From the NCBI GenBank assembly GCA_023416655.1, contig JAEZHK010000058.1:1-60058 (forward strand): DNA of 60,058 bases, in the 5' to 3' direction. Under the pieces are notes generated by a model, which did not search any database, was not told the DNA's origin, and saw nothing but the letters and a program-made list of their open reading frames with translations. The translations under genes and the position numbers were made by a program. This DNA is from Bacillota bacterium. GTDB taxonomy: Bacteria; Bacillota; Clostridia; Christensenellales; Aristaeellaceae. Below, one piece after another: positions 50,347-57,876 of the stretch (positions are counted from its first letter, which is position 1; every line of letters starts with the position of its first letter).

Positions 50347-51603
50347 TCAGGCTTCCCTGTCGGGGGCATTTTTCCGGGTTTCGCGCCACAGCGCGACGGT
50401 CAAAATCGCGCCGACCAGCAGCATAATGAGGTTGATCCAGAAGGGCGCGGCCAGCGACAGCTTGCTGAACCAACCGGCCACCGCCGGGAACGCGGCTGCG
50501 GCCATAACCATCAGGCCGTAGATCAACCCCAGAATACGGGCGCGCTCCTCAGGGTCGGCGTTGATGAAAAGCAGCGAATCGGTCAGCGGCGACAGCATCG
50601 AAACCGCGATCGCCTCCAGCGCGACGCTCGAAATGAGAAGCGGAATGGATGCCCCATACGGAGCGAGAAGCAAAAGGCCCTGCGATATCGCGAACAGACC
50701 CCAGCCAATCAGCATGGGGTTTTTAAAGCGGCTGAACCGCAGGCGCGGCACGATCACAAAAATGCAGCCCATAATGATCAGCGATTTCAAGGTGGTGTAC
50801 AGCGCCACGTCGCCGTCTGTGATGCCCATGAGCTTGGTGATGAACACCGCCCAGAAAGAGCTGTTGATCGTGTTGATTACAAGGTAGGACGACAGGATTC
50901 CGATGGTCAGGATCATCCGATTTTCGCTGATTATACGCATGAAAACGTCCAAGCAGCCCAGGACCAGCTCCGGAATGCTCTGGTTTTTGGTCTCCCGCAT
51001 GCGGCGCTCGCCCATTTCTGTCTCGGTGCCGATCTTGAAGAGGATGTAGAATTTGAGCGTCATCATGACGCACGCGAAGCCATACAGCACCCGCATCGTG
51101 GGCACGACACCGAAGGCATCCACCGCAAGTTTCGAAAGCGGCGTAAAAAACGCCGCCAACAGGCCCATCAGCTGCGCGAGGGAAAAGCAGCGCATCACCA
51201 GTTCGTCATCCGATCCCTCAATCAGAAGAAGCCCCCAGGAGTTGGCTGTCGTGCGCCACAGACCGTTGAACAGCGCGGCCGCGACGAACCATAGATAGTT
51301 CTGGGAAAACGTCCACAGGATCGTCGGGACCGTCCAGGCGAGCAGGTCGACGACGAGGGTGCAGAGCCTTCGGCCCATCTTGTCGGCCAAGGGGCCGCTG
51401 AGGACCGCGGCAAAGATCTGCATCACCAGCGAAATCGAGGTGACGTAGCCGATCTCCGCGGAGGTCAGCCCCAGCCCCACCATGTACAGCGAGATGTAGG
51501 GTGCGTAGAGATTGTATGGGATGCCCCATAGCGGCTCCGTCCACATGCATGCCCTGGGATTGCCTTTGAGGTGTATGAGGGTGCCTATCATGCCCCTTTG
51601 CAT
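50347..51603 (-). CDS. Major facilitator superfamily transporter
   Basis: A 418-residue membrane transporter with about 12 hydrophobic helices. The family loop between helices 2 and 3 is GPLADKMGRRLCTL. The substrate is unknown. ATG 51603 follows GGAGG and is directly behind the DUF554 stop, so the two genes are one unit. The cytoplasmic middle loop (about 195-220) is polar as usual. Confidence 0.88.
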   Translation of the reverse strand: MQRGMIGTLIHLKGNPRACMWTEPLWGIPYNLYAPYISLYMVGLGLTSAEIGYVTSISLVMQIFAAVLSGPLADKMGRRLCTLVVDLLAWTVPTILWTFSQNYLWFVAAALFNGLWRTTANSWGLLLIEGSDDELVMRCFSLAQLMGLLAAFFTPLSKLAVDAFGVVPTMRVLYGFACVMMTLKFYILFKIGTETEMGERRMRETKNQSIPELVLGCLDVFMRIISENRMILTIGILSSYLVINTINSSFWAVFITKLMGITDGDVALYTTLKSLIIMGCIFVIVPRLRFSRFKNPMLIGWGLFAISQGLLLLAPYGASIPLLISSVALEAIAVSMLSPLTDSLLFINADPEERARILGLIYGLMVMAAAAFPAVAGWFSKLSLAAPFWINLIMLLVGAILTVALWRETRKNAPDREA

Positions 51604-51605
51604 GC

Positions 51606-52319
51606 TCAGCCTCCGTTAAAAAATTTCATCAGCCACTCGTAGAGCGGCAGGTAGGCGATCGGTAAAAAGATGGCGGGCAGCAGGTTCGCCACCCGCACGC
51701 GGGTCTTTGCGGCCTCCAGCATGTTCAGGCCCAGCCCGATGATGAGCAGGCCGCCGACGGCGCTCATCTCCCGGATCACGGTTTCGGAAAGGACCGGACT
51801 CAGAACGCCCGCCGCAAGCGCGATGCCGCCCTGGTAAATCGTCAGCGGCACCAGCGACAGGATGACGCCCGGACCCATCGCCGACGCGAAGATCACGGAG
51901 GACACGCCGTCCAGCGCGGATTTGGCCAGCAGCGTCGAGGCGTCCCCGGTCAGGCCTGCCTGCAGGGAGCCAACCACCGCCATCGCGCCCACGCAGTAAA
52001 GCAGCGTCGCGGTAACAAACCCTTCGGAAAAGCGGCTGTCGGCGCCGGAGGCGAAGCGCTTCTGCGCAACCTCCCCCAGGCGGTCGAGGCGCTGCTCGAT
52101 TTTGAGCGCCTCGCCGAGTACCGCGCCCACGATGATGGACACGATCACGCACATCATGTCATTGGTTTTAATTGCGTTCAAAACGCCGATGAGCGTCACG
52201 CACAGGGCCAGGCCCTGGCTGACGATACTTTGAAACCTTTTCGATATGCCGCCCCGGAGCAGTAGTCCAACCAGGCCGCCGACAAGTATCGCCGCGGCAT
52301 TGACCCAAACACCGATCAT
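51606..52319 (-). CDS. DUF554 family membrane protein
   Basis: A 237-residue polytopic protein (about 6-7 helices) matching the DUF554/YqgA-YdfK family: GVWVNAAAILVGGLVGLLLRGG at the start, TNDMMCVIVSIIVGAVLGE, and YCVGAMAVVGSLQAGLTGD. The function is unknown; a transport role has been suggested for the family. ATG 52319 lacks a strong ribosome site. It leads the two-gene unit with the MFS transporter. Confidence 0.85.
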   Translation of the reverse strand: MIGVWVNAAAILVGGLVGLLLRGGISKRFQSIVSQGLALCVTLIGVLNAIKTNDMMCVIVSIIVGAVLGEALKIEQRLDRLGEVAQKRFASGADSRFSEGFVTATLLYCVGAMAVVGSLQAGLTGDASTLLAKSALDGVSSVIFASAMGPGVILSLVPLTIYQGGIALAAGVLSPVLSETVIREMSAVGGLLIIGLGLNMLEAAKTRVRVANLLPAIFLPIAYLPLYEWLMKFFNGG

Positions 52320-52345
52320 ACCGGCAATCTTCGCCTTCCGTAAAA

Positions 52346-52375
52346 GAGCAGCGCAACCATTCGGCTGCGCTGCTC
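52346..52375 (-). terminator. Terminator of the zinc-ribbon gene
   Basis: GAGCAGCGC/GCGCTGCTC (9 bp) with a 12-nt loop, followed by TTTTAC on the minus strand. Confidence 0.85.
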
Positions 52376-52392
52376 CGCTTGTCGTTCAGGGA

Positions 52393-52701
52393 TTAATAAC
52401 GGCTCTGGCGCTGCGATTCAAAGCAATCGCGGCAGTAGACCGGACGATCGCCACGCGGCTGGAACGGAACCTGGGTGGGACGGCCGCAGCCATCGCACAC
52501 CACGTCGAACATCGGACGATCGTTGCCGCGGGATCCGCCGCCGCCACCGCCACCGTTGGACTGACGGCGATTGGCACGGCAGCTGGGGCAACGGCCGGGC
52601 TCGTTCTGAAAGCCTTTGTCAGCATAGAACTGCTGTTCAGAAGCGGTGAAAACGAACTCCGCGCCGCACTCACGGCAAGTCAAGGTTTTGTCCTGCATCA
52701 T
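52393..52701 (-). CDS. Small double zinc-ribbon protein
   Basis: A 102-residue protein. Two CxxC...CxxC ribbons: CREC/CPSC (about 9-41) and CDGC/CRDC (about 69-92), joined by a Gly/Ser-rich linker (SNGGGGGGGSRGND). The family (zinc-ribbon, probable trcl type) is common in Clostridia with unknown function; RNA or protein binding is likely. ATG 52701 follows GGAGGG by nine bases. It has its own strong promoter and a leader of about 120 nt. Confidence 0.85.
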   Translation of the reverse strand: MMQDKTLTCRECGAEFVFTASEQQFYADKGFQNEPGRCPSCRANRRQSNGGGGGGGSRGNDRPMFDVVCDGCGRPTQVPFQPRGDRPVYCRDCFESQRQSRY

Positions 52702-52827
52702 AGAAAAGAACCCTCCTAATTGTTCGCCCTTTGATGACCTTCCCTGATTCTCCGAGTCCTGTCATCGGTAGGGCTACCACCGGGAGGGATACGGGACCAA
52801 AAGGTTTGCTCATTCTGGGCTAAAAAC

Positions 52828-52856
52828 AGTATAGCATAGACGGACGCCGGACGCAA
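52828..52856 (-). promoter_or_regulatory. Promoter of the zinc-ribbon gene, long leader downstream
   Basis: Minus strand: TTGCGT (52851-52856), 17-nt spacer, TATACT (52828-52833). Transcription would start near 52821, leaving about 120 nt of leader to 52702, which contains GGTAG/CTACC and other short pairings. Confidence 0.75.
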
Positions 52857-52872
52857 GGCCTGAGCGAAAATT

Positions 52873-54015
52873 TTATTCGGATTTTTGCCCATTTTCCGCC
52901 TTTTTTTCCTGCTTGTGGGGGCGGAAGTGCCGCTGGGATGGCGCGGGTCCTTTGTTCGGCACGGCCTCTTTCTTGTCGGTATGGAGCTTGTCGAAGTACT
53001 GGTCGGTGTTCATTTGCTTGGGCCCCTTGGGGTGCAGGATGCGGCGGTGCGGTTTCTCGGGCTTTTCGGCCTCGGCCTCCGCTTCCTTTTCTCCCTTGGG
53101 CTGCTCCTTGCCGCGGCCGCGGTTTTTCTGGTTGCGCGCGTCCTGGCGGGCCGCGATCTCGTCCGCAGTCAGCTGAACCGGCTGACCGGGCGCGTGCTGC
53201 GCCATTTGCGCCGGCTTCTGGACCTGTTCCAGCGAGTACTCCCGGACCTCAAAGCCTTCGTCGGTGCGCATGCGCACCCTCACCTTTTCGCGGATCACGT
53301 TGATGTCGCTGATCACGCCGATGCCGTCGGGGGTAAGGCACTCGCGCCCCACCTTGGGCAGCTTCTTCAGCGTGGACTCGTAGTAGTCCTGCTCGTACTT
53401 GAGGCAGCACATGAGCCTGCCGCACTGGCCGGAGATCTTGGTGGGGTTGAGCGACAGGTTCTGCTCCTTGGCCATCTTGATGGAGACCGGCTGGAAGTCG
53501 CCCAGGAACGTGCCGCAGCAGATGGGCCTGCCGCAGGAGCCAAGCCCGCCCAGCATCTTGGCTTCGTCCCGAACGCCGATCTGCCGAAGCTCGATGCGCA
53601 TCTTGAATACGCCCGCCAGGTCCTTGACCAGCTCGCGGAAGTCCACCCGCCCGTTGGCGGTGAAGTAGAAGATGATCTTGTTGCCTTCGAACGTGTACTC
53701 CACGTCGACCAGCTTCATCTCGAGCCTGTAGTGCGCGACGCGCTCCTGGCAGATGTGAAGCGCCTCTTTTTCCTTCAATTCGTTGGCTTCGGTGCGGCGG
53801 ATGTCCTCTTCCACCGCCATGCGCAGCACCTTTTTCAGGGGGGCCACGATCTGGTTGTCGTCCACCTCCCTGGCGCCGGTGACGACCTCGCCAAGCTCCA
53901 CACCCCGGGATGTCTCCACCACAGCGTATTCGCCGGGATTGGGCCACACTTCGCCGGGATCAAAATAGTATACCTTGCCCGCTTTCTTGAAGCGGATTCC
54001 GATCACTGTTGCCAT
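52873..54015 (-). CDS. ricT: RicT (YaaT), PSP1-domain protein
   Basis: A 380-residue protein with the PSP1 domain (about 55-145) and the Cys-rich stretches GSCGRPICC and QCGRLMCCLKYEQDYY, which bind Fe-S clusters in Bacillus RicT. In the Ric complex it modulates RNase Y. The last about 105 residues are charged and low-complexity (Lys/Glu/Pro-rich), longer than in Bacillus. ATG 54015 lies inside the 3' end of holB (13-nt overlap) with GAGAGGA upstream. The likely partner is the RicA-like protein at 30385-30801. Confidence 0.94.
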   Translation of the reverse strand: MATVIGIRFKKAGKVYYFDPGEVWPNPGEYAVVETSRGVELGEVVTGAREVDDNQIVAPLKKVLRMAVEEDIRRTEANELKEKEALHICQERVAHYRLEMKLVDVEYTFEGNKIIFYFTANGRVDFRELVKDLAGVFKMRIELRQIGVRDEAKMLGGLGSCGRPICCGTFLGDFQPVSIKMAKEQNLSLNPTKISGQCGRLMCCLKYEQDYYESTLKKLPKVGRECLTPDGIGVISDINVIREKVRVRMRTDEGFEVREYSLEQVQKPAQMAQHAPGQPVQLTADEIAARQDARNQKNRGRGKEQPKGEKEAEAEAEKPEKPHRRILHPKGPKQMNTDQYFDKLHTDKKEAVPNKGPAPSQRHFRPHKQEKKAENGQKSE

Positions 54016-54959
54016 GATATCGATCCTCTCAGGCAGTCAAAATACATCATTTCCAGAACGGTTTGCCACGAAACGTTTGCATTCAATTTTTGACGGGCGG
54101 TCCCAACGCCGTAGAGGAGCAACTCGCCGTCGATGGTCAGGTTCTTCGGGTTCAGCGCGGCCTGCGCGGGCGCCATGCCCAGCGAGGCGCGCATCCTGTC
54201 ACGGGCCAGGGTTTCCAGGATTTCCATCACCTGCGGCGCGTTCTCTTTGTCCCCGGCCAGCTTCTGTGCGGCCTCCGCCACCGCCCAGGGGCCTTTGAGG
54301 GCCGCCAGCGATTCCAGCACCCTCTCCCTAAGCGCCCAGTAGCCCGCGTCATTCAGCCGATCCAGCGCGCGGCCGATGGAGCCGGAAGCCGAAGCCGCCG
54401 CGAGCGCGGCCTTCTCCTCAGGCGCGCCCGCCAAAGTCAGCGCCCGCTCCGCCAGATCAACTGGTACCGGGCGGAATCGCTCGTGGCGGCAGCGGGAGAC
54501 GATGGTTGGCAAAAGCTGGGAGGGCGACGTAGTCAAAAGAAAAAACACCGCGCCGCCCGGCGGCGTTTCCAGCGTCTTGAGCAACGCGTTCTGCGCCTGA
54601 ACGGTCAGCTTTTCCGCGTCTTCGATCACGACGGTATGACGTCCGCCCTCAAAGGGCTTGATCGACACGCGCTGGATCAGCTCCCGCACCTCATCCACGC
54701 CGATGGAGCGCCCGGATGCGCTCACCACCGCGTGGTCCGGGTGCGTGCCGCCGAGCATGCGCCTGCAGGGCGGACATTGATCGCATGGTTTCAAAGCACC
54801 CGCGCAATGGACCGCGCGGGCACAAATGGCCGCGGCCGAGCGTTTTCCCGTCCCGGCCGGGCCGGAGAACAGATAGGCGTGGACAAACCGCTGCGCCTGA
54901 AATTCGGCGCGAAGCGGCGCGATCAGGTCGTCCAGTCCCACGAATTGGTCAAAGTTCAT
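54003..54959 (-). CDS. holB: DNA polymerase III delta' subunit
   Basis: Clamp-loader subunit of 318 residues. AAA fold with GPAGTGKRSAA (P-loop with Lys-Arg instead of Lys-Thr/Ser, as expected for a subunit with reduced ATP use), zinc module CDQCPPC, and the SRC arginine-finger segment TIVSRCRHERF. It sits 12 nt after darA and overlaps ricT, close to the Bacillus yaaQ-holB-yaaT order. Confidence 0.93.
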   Translation of the reverse strand: MNFDQFVGLDDLIAPLRAEFQAQRFVHAYLFSGPAGTGKRSAAAICARAVHCAGALKPCDQCPPCRRMLGGTHPDHAVVSASGRSIGVDEVRELIQRVSIKPFEGGRHTVVIEDAEKLTVQAQNALLKTLETPPGGAVFFLLTTSPSQLLPTIVSRCRHERFRPVPVDLAERALTLAGAPEEKAALAAASASGSIGRALDRLNDAGYWALRERVLESLAALKGPWAVAEAAQKLAGDKENAPQVMEILETLARDRMRASLGMAPAQAALNPKNLTIDGELLLYGVGTARQKLNANVSWQTVLEMMYFDCLRGSISWQQ

Positions 54960-54971
54960 GTTACCCCGCGG

Positions 54972-55301
54972 CTAGATTTTTATGAACTGCTCCACGTCGA
55001 GTACGAAGATGGTCGCGCCGCCAACCATGACTTCAATCGGGTACGGCACGTAAACGCCGGCCGCGCCGGCCATGGGCGAAGGGGCGGTGGCGACCTGTTT
55101 CCGGCTCTTGCACACGCGTTCAATGATCTGCATGGCGCCTTCGTATTTGTCCTGGTCCACGCCAACCAGAAGCGTCGTATTTCCCGCTCGCAGGAATCCA
55201 CCGGTGGTGGCGAGTTTGGTGACTCCGTACCCTTCGTTCATCAGAGTACTGACCAGCCTTCCGGCGTCCTCGTCCTGTACGATGGCGATGATCAGCTTCA
55301 T
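54972..55301 (-). CDS. darA: Cyclic-di-AMP receptor, PII-like (DarA/PstA)
   Basis: A 109-residue PII-like protein (YaaQ family): MKLIIAIVQDEDAGRLVSTL and LATTGGFLRAGNTTLLVGV, with the family's terminal strand IFVLDVEQF. It binds c-di-AMP in Bacillus, Listeria and Staphylococcus; the downstream output is not settled. ATG 55301 follows AAGGAGG by ten bases. It has its own promoter set into the spoIVA terminator, then leads into holB and ricT. Confidence 0.95.
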   Translation of the reverse strand: MKLIIAIVQDEDAGRLVSTLMNEGYGVTKLATTGGFLRAGNTTLLVGVDQDKYEGAMQIIERVCKSRKQVATAPSPMAGAAGVYVPYPIEVMVGGATIFVLDVEQFIKI

Positions 55302-55340
55302 CGTTTCTTCGCCTCCTTTTCTTGGAGATGCCCTGTACCG

Positions 55341-55369
55341 ATTATATAACACGAAAACTGAAAATGCAA
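55341..55369 (-). promoter_or_regulatory. Sigma-A promoter of darA
   Basis: Minus strand: TTGCAT (55364-55369), 17-nt spacer, TATAAT (55341-55346). The -35 uses the last bases of the spoIVA terminator stem. Confidence 0.8.
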
Positions 55370-55395
55370 GCACGGCTGGTAAAAGCCGTGCTTGC
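55366..55395 (-). terminator. Terminator of spoIVA
   Basis: Perfect 12-bp stem GCAAGCACGGCT/AGCCGTGCTTGC with a six-base loop, followed on the minus strand by a T-rich stretch (ATTTTCAGTTTT). Confidence 0.9.
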
Positions 55396-55458
55396 ACCGA
55401 GAAAAATTGAATTTTTGGCCCGGTCAGATTTCACATTGTCCCGCCTGGCGCTCTTACT

Positions 55459-56934
55459 TCACAGCAGGATGCAGATCATGCCGCCGCTGCCGTCGTTGAT
55501 AATCTTGCCCAGCGTGTCCTGCAGCTTCTCGCGAACGTTCTCGGGCATCCGGGTGAGCTTGGTGGCCAGCCCCTCGCGGACCAGTTCGCCCAGCGACTTT
55601 CCGAAGAGGTTGCTCGCCCATAGGCTTTGCGGGTCCGCCTCGAATCCGCTGAGCAGGTAATTGACCAGTTCCTCCGACTGGCTCTCACTGCCCACCGTCG
55701 GGCTGACCTCGGTCTTGATGTCCACGCGGATCATGTGAAGCGAAGGCGCGCTGGCCCTGAGCTTCACCCCGAAGGCGCTGCCCTGCCGCACAATCTCCGG
55801 CTGCTCCAGTTTGAGTTCGCTCATCTCCGGCGAGACCAGCCCGTAGCCAGTCTCCCGGACGCTCGCCAGCGCCTGCGCCACCCGGTCGTATTCGCGCTTG
55901 GCGGAGGCCAGCTCGGTCATCAGTTTGAAGAGGTGCTCCTCGCTCGTCACCTGGGTGCCGCTGGCCTCGCTCAGGACCTGGTAGAACAGGCCGTCCCTTG
56001 GCTGGACGCGGTAGTCCAGCGCGCCCTCGCCCAGGCGGATGCCCTCGGAGGCGGCCGACTGGATGTAGTCGTTCTGCTGGAAGACTTCCCTGAGCTTCGC
56101 GTGGTCGCGCACCCGCTTCATGGACTTCGCCGCCTTGTCGGCCGACGCCATCACCGACTGGATCAGGTAGTGGTCGTCGGGCAGCGCGGTCATCCACTCG
56201 GGGATCAGAAGCTGCGCTTCTGTCAGCGGGAATTCGAACAACAGCTTTTCCAGTAGGCCACTCATGTCCGCCTCGCTCATCTGGGTGGCGTCGGCCGCGA
56301 TGGCGGGCACGTCGTACTTCTCCTCCAGCGAGGACCTTAGCGCCAAAGCCTCCTGGGAAGAAGGCTGGGCGCTGTTGACCAGCACGATGAAGGGCTTGCC
56401 CAGCGCCTTCAGCTCCCGCACTACCCGCTCCTCCGCCTCCACGTAGGCGGTGCGCGGCAAATCTACGATGGAGCCGTCGGTGGTGACCACCACGCCCAGC
56501 GTGGCGTGGTCCTGGATCACCTTGCGGGTGCCCAGCTCCGCCGCGCGCTCAAACGGGATATCGTGGTCGATCCAGGGCGTGCGCACCATCCGGGCGCTCT
56601 CCCCTTCCTCCAGACCCAGGACGCCCTTGATCAGGTAGCCGACGCAGTCGACCAGCCGCACCCGGAACGTCGCGTTGTCCTTCAGGCGCACCTCCACCGC
56701 CTCGTCCGGCACGAAGTTGGGCTGCGTGGTCATGATGGTTTTTCCCGCGCCGCTCTGAGGCAGTTCGTCCACCGCGCGCTCGCGGCGGTTCGGGTCCTCG
56801 ATGCCCGGGAGCACCACCAAGTCCATGAAGCGCTTGATAAAGGTCGACTTGCCGGTGCGCACCGGCCCGACCACGCCGATGTAGATATCGCCGTTGCATC
56901 TTCCGGCAATGTCCCGATACAGATTCGTCTCCAT
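55459..56934 (-). CDS. spoIVA: Stage IV sporulation protein A, spore-coat ATPase
   Basis: Basement-layer protein of the spore coat; it polymerises on the forespore with ATP hydrolysis. It has 491 residues, essentially the Bacillus length. Walker A is GPVRTGKSTFIKRF (about 24-37); the sensor region is RLVDCVGYLIKGVLG. The C-terminal end (GSGGMICILL) matches the localisation tail of the family. ATG 56934 follows AGGAGG by seven bases. A sigma-E promoter would be expected; I did not find a convincing one in 56935-57024. Confidence 0.97.
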   Translation of the reverse strand: METNLYRDIAGRCNGDIYIGVVGPVRTGKSTFIKRFMDLVVLPGIEDPNRRERAVDELPQSGAGKTIMTTQPNFVPDEAVEVRLKDNATFRVRLVDCVGYLIKGVLGLEEGESARMVRTPWIDHDIPFERAAELGTRKVIQDHATLGVVVTTDGSIVDLPRTAYVEAEERVVRELKALGKPFIVLVNSAQPSSQEALALRSSLEEKYDVPAIAADATQMSEADMSGLLEKLLFEFPLTEAQLLIPEWMTALPDDHYLIQSVMASADKAAKSMKRVRDHAKLREVFQQNDYIQSAASEGIRLGEGALDYRVQPRDGLFYQVLSEASGTQVTSEEHLFKLMTELASAKREYDRVAQALASVRETGYGLVSPEMSELKLEQPEIVRQGSAFGVKLRASAPSLHMIRVDIKTEVSPTVGSESQSEELVNYLLSGFEADPQSLWASNLFGKSLGELVREGLATKLTRMPENVREKLQDTLGKIINDGSGGMICILL

Positions 56935-57024
56935 GCCACATCCTCCTTGCCGGGCGCGCCAGACGGCGTACGCCTTCCACCCATGCCATCGGTGCATGGT
57001 ATGAGGACGGGCAGAGGTGTATGC

Positions 57025-57573
57025 CTAAGCGCGGCGGAATTGGCGGTTCAGGAAGCGCAGAAGCAGGAACAGCGCGGACACGTCAAATACGTATTGCACC
57101 GCGTTTTTCAGCGCTCGCAGCGGCAGGAGCGCAAAGTACCCCTTGCCGAGCAGAAGGCTCAACCAGAGCGTGTTGAGGACGATGTGCAGGAAGACCGCGA
57201 CGATTCCCTGCGCCACCAGGATGCGCGTCCAGCCCACTTTCCCCTGATTGTGGAAGGCGAGGCCGTAAACCAGCCCGCTGAGCGCGGCGTTGAGCGTGAA
57301 GCCGGGAAAGAACGCGCCGTTTGAGTGGATGATGAACACCAGGATATCCGAAAGCGCGGCGATCAGCATCGCGGGCGTCGGCCCAAACAGGTAGGCGCAG
57401 GCGGCGACGGCCAGGTAACCAAACGAGATCCGAATGAAAGTCCCGATCGGCAGCGAGATGGTCGCGTTGATCACGACCTCAATCGCCAGAAGCATCGCGC
57501 AGGTGACCATCACGCGCGTATTCTTCAGCCCCTTCGCGGACCCCGACAAATCCCCCATCCATTGATTCATCAT
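57025..57573 (-). CDS. ECF transporter S component, folate-type (FolT-like)
   Basis: A 182-residue membrane protein with about six helices. The segments PIGTFIRISFGYLAVAACAYLFGPTPAMLIAALSD-like and PGFTLNAALSGLVYGLAF resemble the folate-family S components as known from Firmicutes; another vitamin is possible. Start ATG 57573 was chosen because AGGGGGTG lies six bases before it. Its promoter is so close that the leader is under 25 nt, leaving no room for a THF riboswitch. The shared EcfA/EcfT module is not in the window. Confidence 0.83.
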   Translation of the reverse strand: MMNQWMGDLSGSAKGLKNTRVMVTCAMLLAIEVVINATISLPIGTFIRISFGYLAVAACAYLFGPTPAMLIAALSDILVFIIHSNGAFFPGFTLNAALSGLVYGLAFHNQGKVGWTRILVAQGIVAVFLHIVLNTLWLSLLLGKGYFALLPLRALKNAVQYVFDVSALFLLLRFLNRQFRRA

Positions 57574-57595
57574 CGCATGCACCCCCTTTTGCGGC

Positions 57596-57624
57596 ATCAT
57601 AACATCCTGGAAAACCCATGTCAA
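57596..57624 (-). promoter_or_regulatory. Sigma-A promoter of the ECF S component gene
   Basis: Minus strand: perfect TTGACA (57619-57624), 17-nt spacer, TATGAT (57596-57601). The spacer from 57625 to 57828 holds no gene; it contains TTCCGG-TCG-CCGGAA and a direct repeat GGTCATCCAA (57652 and 57812). Confidence 0.8.
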
Positions 57625-57828
57625 ATGAAGAGTCGAGGTGCGAAAGGTTGCGGTCATCCAAATTCCAACCATACAACTGGGTAAACTGGATTCTTGCAAC
57701 TGCCAGTTCCCGGCGGCAAAACGTTTCCGGTCGCCGGAATCCGCCTGGCCGTGAAAGAGAATACTGGGAAACCGGGCGGGAAATCACCGGCAAAAACGAA
57801 CGTTCGGGGAGGGTCATCCAAGTTTTGT

Positions 57829-57857
57829 TTGCATGGCCTGTCACGATCGGCTATAAT
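57829..57857 (+). promoter_or_regulatory. Sigma-A promoter of glgB
   Basis: TTGCAT (57829-57834), 17-nt spacer, perfect TATAAT (57852-57857); TTGGGAGGG ribosome site and ATG 57877 follow. Confidence 0.85.
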
Positions 57858-57876
57858 TAGTTTGGGAGGGATTGCC

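Noticed and set aside
56935..57024. Sigma-E promoter for spoIVA
   Set aside because: TCATACC-like stretches exist but no pair with acceptable -35, spacing and -10 could be found.
57574..57601. THF riboswitch before the folate-type S component
   Set aside because: The TTGACA-17-TATGAT promoter puts the start site next to the gene, and no THF motif was seen in 57602-57870.
57690..57780. Degenerate fifth copy of the four-hairpin element upstream of glgB
   Set aside because: TTCCCGGCGG and CGCCGGAA resemble stem 4, but order and core words do not align.
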